A program made the translations under genes and the position numbers. Below the pieces are notes generated by a model. It made no database searches. It had not been told where the DNA came from and saw only the letters and a list, made by a program, of their open reading frames with translations. Shown here one piece after another: positions 17,062 through 26,113 of a stretch of 64,000 bases of DNA. Source of the stretch: Egicoccus sp. AB-alg6-2 (GTDB lineage Bacteria > Actinomycetota > Nitriliruptoria > Nitriliruptorales > Nitriliruptoraceae). The DNA lies in contig NZ_JBGUAY010000007.1 of assembly GCF_041821025.1 (NCBI RefSeq), positions 62,001 to 126,000 on the forward strand. Reading direction: 5' to 3'. Numbering within the stretch: position 1 is the stretch's first letter; the number at the start of each line of letters is the position of its first letter.

Positions 17062-18180
17062 ATGGCGGAGACGGTCTTGGCGGCGGTACGTACCGCCCCC
17101 GGCACGACGGAGTTGCGCGAGTTTGCCCGACCGTCCATCGACGCCGACTCCGCGCTGATGCGCGTGGAGGTCGCGGGCATCTGCGGCACCGATGTCAAGA
17201 TGTATGCCAAGCCGCCGTTCACCGACCCGGTCATCATGGGACACGAGAACATCGGTGTGCTCGCCGACGCCGGGCCCAAGTTCCTGGAACGGCACGGCCT
17301 GGAGGTCGGCGACCGCATCTTCGTCGAGCACTACGTCGCGTGCTACCGCTGCGACTGGTGCCACCTCGGCGAATACCGTCACTGCGAGAAGACCGACTGG
17401 CGAACCAATCCCGACGCGCGCCGCTACGGCTACACCTCGTCGGAGCATCCGGGCACGTTGTGGGGCGGGTTCTCCCAGTTCATGTATCTGCCGTGGAATG
17501 CCGTGATCCACCGGGTTCCGACGAACGTCTCGGCCGAACTGGCCGGCATCGTCACACCGTTGTCCAACGGCATCGAATGGGCCCTCATCGCCGCGGGCAT
17601 CGGCTACGACGCGAAGGTTCTGATCCAGGGGCCGGGGCAGCAGGGCCTGTCCCAGGTCGTCGCCTGCAGCCAGGCGGGTGCCTCCAAGATCATCGTGACC
17701 GGCACGACCAGGGACCGAGCGCGCCTGGAGCTGGCGGAGGAGTTGGGCGCGGACGTCACGGTGGACGTGCTCACCGACGACCCCCTCGGAAAGATCATGG
17801 AAGCGACGAACGGGGTGGGCGTCGACTACGTACTGGACTGCACGGCGGGGGCTGGTACGGCCCCGGTGCTGCTCGGTATCGACGCGCTGAAGCGGCGTGA
17901 AGGGACCATGCTCATCCAGGGCGAACTCGCGGCTTTCCCGGACTTCCCGATCAAGAAGCTCACGGAGAAGGCGATCACCATCAAGAGTGCCCGCGGGCAC
18001 AGCTACCGCGCGTGCGAGCTCGCACTACGTCAGCTCGCGTCGCACCGGTTTCCCCTCGAGAAGCTGTCGACACACACGTTCGGTCTCGACCAGGTCGACC
18101 GGGCCATTCGGGCTGTCGGCGGCGAGGTGGAGCAGGACGTCATCCATGTGTCGCTGCTGCCATGGGAGGGACAGGCGTGA
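17062..18180 (+). CDS. Zinc-dependent alcohol dehydrogenase (MDR family)
   Basis: A 372-aa medium-chain dehydrogenase. Catalytic zinc ligands are C41 (GICGTD) and H61-E62 (GHEN). The structural zinc site is C94, C97, C100 and C108. The nucleotide fold starts at [15 protein letters not shown]. It oxidises or reduces an alcohol/aldehyde with NAD(P). In context it could act on a semialdehyde or hydroxy-acid intermediate; no specific substrate can be named. ATG at 17062 with GGAG upstream. First of a six-gene operon; its stop overlaps the next start (GTGA). Confidence 0.87.
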   Translation: MAETVLAAVRTAPGTTELREFARPSIDADSALMRVEVAGICGTDVKMYAKPPFTDPVIMGHENIGVLADAGPKFLERHGLEVGDRIFVEHYVACYRCDWCHLGEYRHCEKTDWRTNPDARRYGYTSSEHPGTLWGGFSQFMYLPWNAVIHRVPTNVSAELAGIVTPLSNGIEWALIAAGIGYDAKVLIQGPGQQGLSQVVACSQAGASKIIVTGTTRDRARLELAEELGADVTVDVLTDDPLGKIMEATNGVGVDYVLDCTAGAGTAPVLLGIDALKRREGTMLIQGELAAFPDFPIKKLTEKAITIKSARGHSYRACELALRQLASHRFPLEKLSTHTFGLDQVDRAIRAVGGEVEQDVIHVSLLPWEGQA

Positions 18181-18866
18181 GCGTCGTCGTCCGCAACATT
18201 CCGCGTGCCGATCGTGATGTCGTCGACGCTTTCTCCGGCGTCGGCGTCGCGACGGTCCACGAAGCCCAGGGTCGCACCGGCCTGCTGGCTCCGCAGATCG
18301 CCCCCATCTACTCCGGGGCCCATGTCGCCGGCTCAGCCGTCACCGTCAGCACGGCGCCGGCGGACAACTGGATGCTGCACGTCGCGGTCGAGTGGTGCCA
18401 GGACGGTGACGTACTGGTCGTCGCTCCCACGTCGTTCTCCGATGCCGGCTACTTCGGTGAGCTCCTCGCGACGGCACTCCAGGTTCGCGGCGTCCGGGGT
18501 CTCGTCATCGATGCGGGGTGTCGCGACGTGAGCGAGCTCACGGCCATGGGATTCCCGGTCTGGTCGAAGTGTGTGTCAGCCGAGGGAACGGTGAAGGAGA
18601 CCCTCGGTAGCGTCAATGTGCCGATCGTGTGTGCCGGTCAGGCCGTGCAGCCGGGGGATGTCGTCGTTGCCGACGACGACGGTGTGGTGGTCGTGCCGCG
18701 GCTCCGCGCGCGGGAGGTGTTGGCGTCATCCCAGGCGCGGGAGGAGAAGGAGGCGCGGGGTCGCGAGCGCTATGCCGCCGGTGAACTCAGCCTCGACGTC
18801 CACGGGATGCGGGAACGGCTGGAGCGGAAGGGCCTGCGCTACGTCGACCACCCCGAGGACGTCTGA
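18177..18866 (+). CDS. 4-carboxy-4-hydroxy-2-oxoadipate aldolase (LigK type, RraA fold)
   Basis: A 229-aa class II pyruvate aldolase with the RraA fold, which would split 4-carboxy-4-hydroxy-2-oxoadipate into pyruvate and oxaloacetate. Diagnostic segments are [20 protein letters not shown] (conserved Arg-Asp pair) and [20 protein letters not shown], then [16 protein letters not shown]. The length fits LigK/ProA rather than the ~160-aa RraA regulators. GTG at 18177 is preceded by GGGAGG and overlaps the dehydrogenase stop. The adjacent LigJ-like gene supplies its substrate. Confidence 0.88.
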   Translation: MSVVVRNIPRADRDVVDAFSGVGVATVHEAQGRTGLLAPQIAPIYSGAHVAGSAVTVSTAPADNWMLHVAVEWCQDGDVLVVAPTSFSDAGYFGELLATALQVRGVRGLVIDAGCRDVSELTAMGFPVWSKCVSAEGTVKETLGSVNVPIVCAGQAVQPGDVVVADDDGVVVVPRLRAREVLASSQAREEKEARGRERYAAGELSLDVHGMRERLERKGLRYVDHPEDV

Positions 18867-18894
18867 GCCGCGAACCGACAGGGAGACCCCATCG

Positions 18895-19917
18895 ATGATC
18901 ATCGACGTCCATGGCCACTACACGACGGCACCATCGCAACTTCGGGAATTCCGCGATCGACAACTGGCGCGGCGCGGCGAGCCGGGCCGGGAGCGGCCGA
19001 TCCTGGCGGCGATCAGCGACGAACAGATCCGGGAATCGGTGGAGCGGAACCAGTTGCGGGTGCTGCGAGAGCGCGGTGGCGATCTGATGCTGCTCTCACC
19101 CAAGGCATCCGGCATGGAACATCATGTCCCGGACGAGGCGACAGCGACGGATTGGGCCCGGGCGAACAACGACCTCGTGCACCGGGTGACCCGGCTGTTC
19201 CCGCAACACTTCGCCGGTGTCTGTCAGCTCCCGCAGACGCCAGGCGGGCCACTGGGCCCCGTCGTCACCGAACTGCGCCGCTGCGTGGACGAACTCGGCT
19301 TCGTCGGCTGCAACGTGAACCCGGATCCGTCGGGTGGCCACTGGAACGGCCCGCCGATGACCGACGAGTACTGGTTTCCGCTGTACGAGGCGATGGTCGA
19401 CCTCGACGTGCCGGCCATGATCCACGTCTCGAGTTCCTGCAACGACAATTTCCACACCCTGGGGGCGCACTACCTCAACGCGGACACCGCCGTCTTCATG
19501 CAACTGCTCGAGGGTGACTTGTTCGGGCGCTTTCCAACGCTGCGTTTCGTGATCCCGCACGGCGGGGGAGCGGTGCCCTACCACTGGGGCCGTTTCCACG
19601 GCTTGGCCGCTCGCATGGAGCGCCCGCCGCTGGAGGAGCACGTGATGCGCAACGTGTACTTCGACACCTGCGTCTATCACCAGGCTGGCGTCGAACTGCT
19701 GCATCGGGTCGTCGGCACCGACCGTCTGCTGTTCGCTTCCGAGATGCTCGGCGCCGTCCGCGGCACCAATCCAGAGACCGGATCCGGTTGGGACGACACG
19801 AAGCGATACGTCGATGCGCTCGGGCTCGGCGACGACGAACGCGCACGGCTGTTCGAGGGGAACGCCCGCCGGGTGTATCCGCGTCTGGACACGCTGCTCG
19901 TGGCCCACGGCCGCTGA
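18895..19917 (+). CDS. 4-oxalomesaconate hydratase (LigJ type, amidohydrolase)
   Basis: A 340-aa amidohydrolase-superfamily enzyme that hydrates 4-oxalomesaconate to 4-carboxy-4-hydroxy-2-oxoadipate in the protocatechuate 4,5-cleavage pathway. It starts with the metal motif MIIDVHGHYTT (H6, H8). LigJ-typical segments are NVNPDPSGGHW, AMIHVSSSCN, HYLNADT, VIPHGGGAVPYHWGRF, YFDTCVYHQAG, LLFASEMLGAVRG and FEGNARRVYPRLD. The ATG at 18895 follows CAGGGAGA. Pairing with the LigK-type aldolase makes the assignment strong. Confidence 0.9.
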   Translation: MIIDVHGHYTTAPSQLREFRDRQLARRGEPGRERPILAAISDEQIRESVERNQLRVLRERGGDLMLLSPKASGMEHHVPDEATATDWARANNDLVHRVTRLFPQHFAGVCQLPQTPGGPLGPVVTELRRCVDELGFVGCNVNPDPSGGHWNGPPMTDEYWFPLYEAMVDLDVPAMIHVSSSCNDNFHTLGAHYLNADTAVFMQLLEGDLFGRFPTLRFVIPHGGGAVPYHWGRFHGLAARMERPPLEEHVMRNVYFDTCVYHQAGVELLHRVVGTDRLLFASEMLGAVRGTNPETGSGWDDTKRYVDALGLGDDERARLFEGNARRVYPRLDTLLVAHGR

Positions 19918-19959
19918 ACACGCGGAGTGGGGGCGTTCGAACGACGAGAAGGGAACGAT

Positions 19960-20952
19960 GTGGGCAACCTGACGTTGACGCTGGCCTGCGGTGACTACGA
20001 CCGAACCAGGGCGCTGCACGACGAGACCGTGAAGCCCGACGGGATCGATCTGACCTATCTGCGGCTCCCCGTCGAGGAGACGTTCTTCCGCATGATGCGC
20101 CACCAGGAGTTCGAGGTGGCCGAGATGTCGTTCTCGTCCTACGTCGTCTCGCTCCAGCGCGATCCCGCGCCGTTCATCGCGCTGCCGGTCTTCCCGTCAC
20201 GGATGTTCCGGCACGGCGGGATCTACATCAACACCCGTTCGGGGATCGAGCGACCAGAGGACCTGCGCGGAAAGGTGGTCGGCGTTCCGGAGTACCAACT
20301 GAGCGCCAATGTCTGGATTCGGGGCATGCTCGCGGACCGCTACGACGTGCCGGTCGACTCGGTGCTCTACCGGACCGGCGGTCAGGAGCAGGCCGGCCGG
20401 ATCGAAAAGGCGCGCATCGAGCTTCCGGACAACATCAGGGTGGTACCGATCGAGGCCACGCAGACGTTGTCGCAGATGCTGGCGGAGGGGGAGATCGACG
20501 CGCTGTACTCGCCGCGGATCCCTCGTCCGTTCGCCGATCGCGATCCCCGGGTCGCCCGACTCTTCCCCGATGTCGTGCAGGCCGAGAAGGACTATTTCGC
20601 CGCGACCGGCATCTTCCCGATCATGCACGTCGTCGCGTTGCGCCGCGACGTCTACGAGGCCAACCGATGGGTCGCCCAGTCGCTGACGAAGGCGTTCGTA
20701 CGCGCAAAGGCCGAGGTGTTCGACCGACTCTACGATTCGTCGGCGCTCCGGTTCATGCTGCCGTGGCTGAACCAGTATCTCGAGGAGGCACGCGACCTGC
20801 TCGGCGACGACTACTGGTCCTACGGCCTCGAGCCGAATCGCGAGGTGCTCGACACCTTTCTTCGCTACCACCACGAGCAGGGGTTGTCGAAGGTGCGCCT
20901 GACGCCGGAGGAGTTGTTCGCCCCGGAGTCGGTCGAGTCCTTCCTGATCTAG
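19960..20952 (+). CDS. 4,5-dihydroxyphthalate decarboxylase family protein (copy C)
   Basis: A 330-aa protein close to copy A: TLTLACGDYDRTRALHDE, FEVAEMSFSSYV, FIALPVFPSRMFRHGGIYIN, GKVVGVPEYQLSANVWIRG, ATGIFPIMHVVALRRD. No secretion signal. The GTG at 19960 is favoured by GAAGGGA. Its position right after ligJ supports a decarboxylation step feeding, or parallel to, the 4,5-cleavage branch. A role as solute-binding-like sensor is an alternative. Confidence 0.8.
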   Translation: MGNLTLTLACGDYDRTRALHDETVKPDGIDLTYLRLPVEETFFRMMRHQEFEVAEMSFSSYVVSLQRDPAPFIALPVFPSRMFRHGGIYINTRSGIERPEDLRGKVVGVPEYQLSANVWIRGMLADRYDVPVDSVLYRTGGQEQAGRIEKARIELPDNIRVVPIEATQTLSQMLAEGEIDALYSPRIPRPFADRDPRVARLFPDVVQAEKDYFAATGIFPIMHVVALRRDVYEANRWVAQSLTKAFVRAKAEVFDRLYDSSALRFMLPWLNQYLEEARDLLGDDYWSYGLEPNREVLDTFLRYHHEQGLSKVRLTPEELFAPESVESFLI

Positions 20953-20976
20953 CGTCACGCCACGGGGGGCGACCAC

Positions 20977-22224
20977 GTGTCCGCACGGCTGCCGCCACTG
21001 CTGCGCAACCGAGACTTCAACCTCTATTGGGCGGGGGTCGCGCTGTCCCAGATCGGGGTTCGTGGAACCACTGCGGTGAACCTGTTCCACGTCTACGACC
21101 TCACCGGGTCCACGGCCCTCGTCGGCATCGTGGGGCTCGTCCAGGGGATCGCCGTGGTGACGCTCTCGCCCCTGGGTGGAACCTTCGCGGACCGCGTCGA
21201 CCGTCGCCGGCTACTGCAGGCGACACAGATCGTGTCCCTGTTCGCGAGCCTTGCGCTCGCCGGGCTCTCCCTCGGCGGGACGATTGCGGCCTGGCACATC
21301 TACGTGGCGGTCCTCGTGAATACGGCCTCCTCGACCTTCGATCACCCCACCAGAACGGCGCTCATACCGGCCCTGGTGCCTCGTGCACAGTTGCCGCAGG
21401 CCTTCGCGCTGGTCAACCCCACGCGCGAACTCGCCATCCTGGCCGGTCCGGCACTGGGCGGCCTCCTGCTGGCGGTGAGCGGTCCGGCGGCCATGTACCT
21501 CTTCGACGCGATGACCTACGTCGTGCTCATTGTGGTGCTGAGCCTCTTGCGGGTGCCTCGCCTCGACGTCTCCGCCGCGAGGGCGATGCCCGTGCTCCGG
21601 AGCATGCGCGAGGGAGCCAGCTATCTGCGCCGCCGATCACTGATCTGGCAACTGCTCTCGCTCGACCTGTCGACGACCCTGCTCGCCGGCTGGCGGGTCA
21701 TCCTGCCTGCCCTCGCGGTCGACATCCTGGGGGCCGGGGAGATCGCCTACGGGCTGTTGGCGGCGGCGCCTTCGGCGGGAGCCCTCATCGGTACGGCGGC
21801 CATCCTGCCGCTGCTGACGCGCGCACCGGCAGGTCCATTGGTGCTGCTCGGCACCGCGGCCTACGGCCTGGCGTGCATAGCGCTCGCCCAGTCGCCGACC
21901 CTGTCGATGGCGCTGGTTGCCGGCCTTGGCATCGGTGCGATGGATGCACTGGCGAGCGCCATCCGGCACGCGGCGGTGCAGCTCGAGACTCCAGACGCGA
22001 TGCGTGGGCGGGTCACCTCTCTGGTCCAGGTGGCGTCTCGCGGCGGTCCGGCACTCGGCGACGCCAACGTGGGATGGATGGCGGCCTTGTTGGGACCGGC
22101 AGCAGCATTGACGCTGGGCGGGATCGTTCCCATCGTGTACGCAGCCGGGGTGGCGGTGTTCGGGGCGCAGGTGCGCTCCTATCGTGTCCTCGAGACGTCA
22201 ACTGAGCCAGGAAGGTCGACATGA
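20977..22224 (+). CDS. MFS transporter, EntS-like (paralogue 1)
   Basis: A 415-aa MFS protein of the MFS_3/enterobactin-exporter type. Starts LLRNRDFNLYWAGVALSQIG; the loop motif GGTFADRVDRRRLLQ follows helix 2; the C-terminal half contains RHAAVQLETPDAMRGRVTS. It closely resembles the protein at 33866 (same motifs and layout), so one arose by duplication. It may export or import pathway acids. GTG start with GGGGGG upstream. The last bases overlap the universal stress protein start. Confidence 0.85.
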   Translation: MSARLPPLLRNRDFNLYWAGVALSQIGVRGTTAVNLFHVYDLTGSTALVGIVGLVQGIAVVTLSPLGGTFADRVDRRRLLQATQIVSLFASLALAGLSLGGTIAAWHIYVAVLVNTASSTFDHPTRTALIPALVPRAQLPQAFALVNPTRELAILAGPALGGLLLAVSGPAAMYLFDAMTYVVLIVVLSLLRVPRLDVSAARAMPVLRSMREGASYLRRRSLIWQLLSLDLSTTLLAGWRVILPALAVDILGAGEIAYGLLAAAPSAGALIGTAAILPLLTRAPAGPLVLLGTAAYGLACIALAQSPTLSMALVAGLGIGAMDALASAIRHAAVQLETPDAMRGRVTSLVQVASRGGPALGDANVGWMAALLGPAAALTLGGIVPIVYAAGVAVFGAQVRSYRVLETSTEPGRST

Positions 22225-22634
22225 ACATCGTCGTCGGGTACGCCGACACCGGAGCGGGCAATGCTGCGCTCGAGGTGGGGCTCGCCGAGGCCACCTTGCG
22301 TGGCGCGGCGCTTCACGTCCGACACGTGGCCAGGATCGGCCTCCGGAACGAGCCGCCGGAGGCGATCGAGCGGATGCGCGCCCGACTCGCGCAGATCGAC
22401 CAGCAGATCGCTTCGCTGGGCCTCGATGGTGGGGCGGAACTGCGTCTCGAAGGCCGCGAAGCCGCCGACGTGCTGCTGGAGGAGGTCGGGGCGCTGGGAG
22501 CCGAAATGCTGGTCATCGGCGCGCGGCGTCGGAGTCCGGTGGGCAAGCTCGTTCTCGGCAGCACCTCGCAACAGCTGCTGTTGAGAGCCCCCTGCGCAGT
22601 GTTGGCCGTGAAGGCGCCGCACGAGCATTCTTGA
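22221..22634 (+). CDS. Universal stress protein (UspA family)
   Basis: A 137-aa single Usp domain. It has the opening strand MNIVVGYADTGAG, the late ADMLVIGAR-like segment EMLVIGARRRSPVGK, and the ATP-loop continuation LVLGSTSQQLLLRAPCAVLAVK. The ATGA overlap with the MFS gene shows co-translation. Usp genes next to solute transporters sometimes modulate them. That role is inference. Confidence 0.88.
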   Translation: MNIVVGYADTGAGNAALEVGLAEATLRGAALHVRHVARIGLRNEPPEAIERMRARLAQIDQQIASLGLDGGAELRLEGREAADVLLEEVGALGAEMLVIGARRRSPVGKLVLGSTSQQLLLRAPCAVLAVKAPHEHS

Positions 22635-22655
22635 CCGACCGGAGCGGAGGCCATA

Positions 22656-22666
22656 GGGTCATACCA
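22656..22666. promoter_or_regulatory. GntR-type operator site 4
   Basis: GGGTcatACCA, one mismatch in the left half, lies about 40 bases upstream of the TctC start codon and downstream of the Usp gene. It would give the TctABC importer its own regulated promoter. Confidence 0.65.
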
Positions 22667-22705
22667 TTCGACCCTTTCGAGGGGACACCTGCACGAGGGA
22701 GCGAC

Positions 22706-23797
22706 ATGCGTAGCGTGAGGCATCGCGGAATGCACCGGGCGGTGGGCATCATGGCGGCATGCGGCCTGCTGCTGGCCGCATGTGGAACCGATGGACAGAC
22801 GGCCACGCCGACCGACGAGTCGGACCAGCCTGCTGACGCCCCGGAACAGGGCGACGGTGATGGCGACGCAACTGGCGAGGGTCTGTTGGCCGGCGAGACG
22901 ATCACCTTCGTCGTCGGCGTCAGCCCGGGCGGCGGATACGACTCGTATGCCCGCATGATCGCGCCGTTCCTCGCCGAGGAATTGGGCGCGAACGTGGTCG
23001 TCGAGAACCAGCCGGGGGCGGGCGGGCTCGTCTCGCTCAACAACCTGTACGCGGCTGAGCCGGACGGGACCACCATCGCGTTGGCGAATGGATCCGGTAC
23101 GGGTGGCAACGTGCTCACCGGTGCCGAGGGCATGGAATTCGAGTACGGCGAGTTCAGTGCCCTCGGGAGAGTCGCCGGCGAGCCGAAGGTCCTCGTGGCC
23201 GCAGCCGACTCCGGGTACGAGTCGATGGAGGACCTGCTCGCCGACCCCGAGGGGTTCCGGTACGGCACGACCGGTCCGGGCGGTTCGACGCACACCGATG
23301 CGTTGTTGCTGCGCGCCAGCCTGGGGATTCCCGGAGAGCTCGTGTCCGGCTTCGACGGCAGTGAAGAGATCGGCCTGGCGCTGGCGGCAGGGGAGCTGCA
23401 GGGCACCATCGGAACCCTCGACAGCCACGTCCCCGACATCGAAGCCGGCGACCAGGTGCCGATCGCGATGATCGCGAACGAGCGCGCAGAGGACTTCCCC
23501 GACGTCCCGACGGTGCTGGAATATGTCGAGGACGAAGATCAGCGCGTCATCGCGGAAACGCACACCGCCGTCATCGACCTCGGGCGGGCGCTGCTCGCAC
23601 CCCCGGGACTTCCGGACGACATCCTGAACGAATTGCGGCAGGCGATCGAGAACGTCTTCACGAGTGAGGAGTTCCTGGCCGAAGCCGAATCGCAGAACCG
23701 GCCGATCGGTTTCCTCACGGGCGAGGAGCTCGCCGAGCGGATCCAGGTCGTCGTCAATGCGCCGGAGTCGGTGTTCCAGGCCCTCCAGGAGCAGTAG
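22706..23797 (+). CDS. tctC: Tripartite tricarboxylate transporter solute-binding lipoprotein (TctC/Bug)
   Basis: A 363-aa extracytoplasmic receptor. Lipobox LLAAC near residue 27, an acidic linker, then the Bug fold: FVVGVSPGGGYDSYARMIAPFL, VVENQPGAGGLVSLNNLY, and GTTGPGGSTHTDALLL binding loops. Members of this family bind carboxylates, including terephthalate and other aromatic acids, for TctAB uptake. ATG preceded by GAGGGAG. A strong intercistronic hairpin follows before tctB. Gene symbol denotes family only. Confidence 0.88.
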   Translation: MRSVRHRGMHRAVGIMAACGLLLAACGTDGQTATPTDESDQPADAPEQGDGDGDATGEGLLAGETITFVVGVSPGGGYDSYARMIAPFLAEELGANVVVENQPGAGGLVSLNNLYAAEPDGTTIALANGSGTGGNVLTGAEGMEFEYGEFSALGRVAGEPKVLVAAADSGYESMEDLLADPEGFRYGTTGPGGSTHTDALLLRASLGIPGELVSGFDGSEEIGLALAAGELQGTIGTLDSHVPDIEAGDQVPIAMIANERAEDFPDVPTVLEYVEDEDQRVIAETHTAVIDLGRALLAPPGLPDDILNELRQAIENVFTSEEFLAEAESQNRPIGFLTGEELAERIQVVVNAPESVFQALQEQ

Positions 23798-23808
23798 GAC
23801 GTTCAGGA

Positions 23809-23843
23809 CCGGGGTGGCGCGACGTTCGCCCGCGCCACCCCGG
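23809..23843 (+). terminator. Intercistronic hairpin between tctC and tctB
   Basis: A perfect 13-bp stem (CCGGGGTGGCGCG / CGCGCCACCCCGG) with a 9-base loop and no T-run. Placed after the binding-protein gene and before the membrane genes, it probably attenuates transcription or protects the tctC mRNA 3' end so the receptor is made in excess. Confidence 0.65.
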
Positions 23844-23863
23844 CCAACGAGGAGTTTCGGTAC

Positions 23864-24421
23864 ATGACGGGTCACGACGTCTCGGCGGCGGGCCTACGGC
23901 GGTGGTCGCCGCTGATCTTCGCAGTGACCCTCCTCGCGCTCGTGGGGTGGATGGTCTTCGCCGCGCTCGGGTTCGCCGAACAGGCGCGGCGCATCCCGCT
24001 GGTGGTCGGCGGCCCGACACTGGTCCTGATCGCGATGCAGGTGATCCGCGTCGCCATGGCTCGACCGGATCCCAGTCTCGAGGACGACACCGAGCTCGCC
24101 CGCGTTGCTGCGGATGCCGCCGATGCGCCCGAGGCCCTCGAGTCGGCGGAGATGGCGAGGCAGGCGCCACCACGGGCCGAGGGCACGACCGGGATGAAGG
24201 CGATCGGGTGGGTGCTCTTCCTCGCAGGCTCCGTGCTCCTGCTGGGTCTGCTCCCGACGGTGCCGTTGTTCGCCGCGGCGTTCATGCGTCGTTACGGACG
24301 CGAGCCGTGGTGGGTCATCGGTGCCGTCACGGCCGGGACACTCGCCGTCGTCTATGGGTTCTTCATCAGGGTGCTCGAGGTGCGGATCTTCGGCGGCTTC
24401 CTGTGGGAGTGGTTGGCATGA
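23864..24421 (+). CDS. tctB: Tripartite tricarboxylate transporter small permease (TctB)
   Basis: A 185-aa protein with four hydrophobic helices: the first at about residues 17-36, the second at 44-64, then a charged cytoplasmic loop rich in Ala/Glu, and a C-terminal pair (VLFLAGSVLLLGLLPTVPLF and AVTAGTLAVVYGFFI). This layout and gene order are those of TctB. GAGGAG lies upstream of the ATG. Sequence conservation in TctB is low, so position between tctC and tctA is the main support. Confidence 0.82.
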   Translation: MTGHDVSAAGLRRWSPLIFAVTLLALVGWMVFAALGFAEQARRIPLVVGGPTLVLIAMQVIRVAMARPDPSLEDDTELARVAADAADAPEALESAEMARQAPPRAEGTTGMKAIGWVLFLAGSVLLLGLLPTVPLFAAAFMRRYGREPWWVIGAVTAGTLAVVYGFFIRVLEVRIFGGFLWEWLA

Positions 24422-24477
24422 GGGTGCGCAGGCAGGCGCTTGACGCGATGTCGACGGCACGCGCAGGGGGGCGCTGA
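24418..24477 (+). CDS. Possible 19-codon coupling ORF between tctB and tctA
   Basis: An ATG at 24418 overlaps the tctB stop (ATGA), and the frame ends in TGA whose last base starts the tctA ATG (TGATG). The predicted peptide is basic (MRVRRQALDAM...). It may simply carry ribosomes across the gap so that TctA is translationally coupled to TctB. No evidence of a functional peptide. Confidence 0.3.
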   Translation: MRVRRQALDAMSTARAGGR

Positions 24478-25991
24478 TGGCTCCGCTCGACGGGCTGGCC
24501 CTGCTCAGCCCGACCGTCTTCGTGTACATGCTGCTCGGGGTGTTGTTCTCGACGGTGGTCGTCATCACCCCGGGACTCGGTGGGCTGTTCGCCATCGCCG
24601 TGATCCTGCCGTTCGCGCTCACGTTGGATCCCGTCGCGGGCATCGCGATGATCCTCGGTGTGAACGTCGTCAGCGGTACCGGGAACACGATCACGGCGAT
24701 CCTGTTCGGCATCCCGGGTTCGGCATCCGGGGTCGCCAGCACCTTCGACGGCTTTCCGATGTCGCGGCGTGGCGAAGGCGTACGCGCCGTGTCCGCCGGC
24801 CTCGTGGCCTCGGCCGTGGGCGGCCTCATCGGCGCAGCCGTCCTCGCACTCTCGCTGCCGGTCCTGCGACCGATCGTGCTCGCGTTCCGGCCTCCGGAGT
24901 TCTTCGCCTTGATCCTCGTCGCCATGGTGTTCATGGCGTTCGTCGGGGGAGGCGACCCGCTCAAGGGCCTCATCTCCGGAGGCCTGGGCCTCATGCTGGC
25001 CTTCGTCGGGCTGGAGAACAGCACCGCCCAGCAGCGCTACACGTTCGGTGAGCTGTTCTTGTGGGACGGCCTCCCGCTCGTCCCCATCGTCCTCGGCCTG
25101 TATGCGATCACCGAGATGCTGGCGCTCATCGAGCGAGGTGGGGCGATCAGTGGCGCCAAGCACCCCGTCGGGTGGGCGCACCAGATGCTCCGTGGCGCAA
25201 CGGACGTCTTCCGCCACTGGCAGGCCACGCTGCAGAGTTCCATCGCTGGGCTCTGGGTGGGCATGGCCCCGGGACTGGGCGACTCGGCCGCGCAGTTCGT
25301 CGGCTACGCGCAGGTCGCGAAGACGTCGAAGAACCGCGAGAACTTCGGGAAGGGCGCCATCGAGGGCGTCATCGCCGCGGACGCCGCCACCAATTCGAAA
25401 GAGGGCGGGGCCCTGATCCCGACCCTGGCGTTCGGCATCCCCGGAAGTTCGTCGATGGCGATCGTCATCGCCGCGTTTCTCGCGTTCGGTATCCAGCCGG
25501 GTCCGGAGATGCTGACGCAGAACGTCGACATCGTCTGGATGATCATCTGGATCCTGGTCTTCGCCAACCTGATCACGGCCGTGGTCTGTCTCGGCGTGAC
25601 GCCGGGAATCGCCAAGCTGACGCAGTTGCGAGCGTCACTGCTCGTGCCGCCGATCCTCGTGCTCAGTGTGTTCGGTGCCTACTCGTCCTCGAGTCGTCTG
25701 GGCGACATCCTGACGTTGTTCGGGTTCGGGCTGTTCGGGTGGCTCCTCAAGAGGTTCGGCTACTCGCGCGCCATCTTCTTGATCGGATTCGTGCTGGGCC
25801 CGATCCTGGAATCCAACTACCTGCTGTCGATGCGGATCTTCGGCCCGGCCTTCCTGCGCCGGCCCATCACGATGGTGTTGCTCGCGCTCCTGCTGCTCAT
25901 CGTGGTCGGCCCGGTGATGAAGCGGCTGCTCGACGGCTTGCGAACACCTCGCGCCGATGCGGAGAAGGCCAGCGGCGGCGAGGGCCGGTGA
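24477..25991 (+). CDS. tctA: Tripartite tricarboxylate transporter large permease (TctA)
   Basis: A 504-aa integral membrane protein with about twelve helices. The TctA signature regions are clear: ITPGLGGLFAIAVILPFAL, SGTGNTITAILFGIPGSASG near residues 60-85, the repeat-related AADAATNSKEGGALIPTLAFGIPGSSS around residue 305, and a terminal helix LLALLLLIVVGPVMK. It forms the transport channel with TctB for the substrate delivered by TctC, driven by ion gradient. SD AGGGGGG before the ATG. Confidence 0.92.
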   Translation: MAPLDGLALLSPTVFVYMLLGVLFSTVVVITPGLGGLFAIAVILPFALTLDPVAGIAMILGVNVVSGTGNTITAILFGIPGSASGVASTFDGFPMSRRGEGVRAVSAGLVASAVGGLIGAAVLALSLPVLRPIVLAFRPPEFFALILVAMVFMAFVGGGDPLKGLISGGLGLMLAFVGLENSTAQQRYTFGELFLWDGLPLVPIVLGLYAITEMLALIERGGAISGAKHPVGWAHQMLRGATDVFRHWQATLQSSIAGLWVGMAPGLGDSAAQFVGYAQVAKTSKNRENFGKGAIEGVIAADAATNSKEGGALIPTLAFGIPGSSSMAIVIAAFLAFGIQPGPEMLTQNVDIVWMIIWILVFANLITAVVCLGVTPGIAKLTQLRASLLVPPILVLSVFGAYSSSSRLGDILTLFGFGLFGWLLKRFGYSRAIFLIGFVLGPILESNYLLSMRIFGPAFLRRPITMVLLALLLLIVVGPVMKRLLDGLRTPRADAEKASGGEGR

Positions 25992-26008
25992 CTCCGCTGG
26001 GCGACAAA

Positions 26009-26019
26009 TGGTTAGACCT
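26009..26019. promoter_or_regulatory. GntR-type operator site 5
   Basis: TGGTtagACCT, one mismatch, in the 122-base gap between tctA and the bicupin gene. It would control the bicupin/EutA-like/dehydrogenase operon. Confidence 0.65.
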
Positions 26020-26113
26020 TTGACGGACCTTCTGATAGGTTCGTCGGAACGCGGGTGGCCGGCATCGTCGTGTCGGCGGCGCCCGATCGACAACGAGTGC
26101 GAAGGGCTTCGTT

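Noticed and set aside
22221-22634. Universal stress protein as a separate regulatory module
   Set aside because: It overlaps the MFS gene by an ATGA junction and looks like an ordinary operon passenger.
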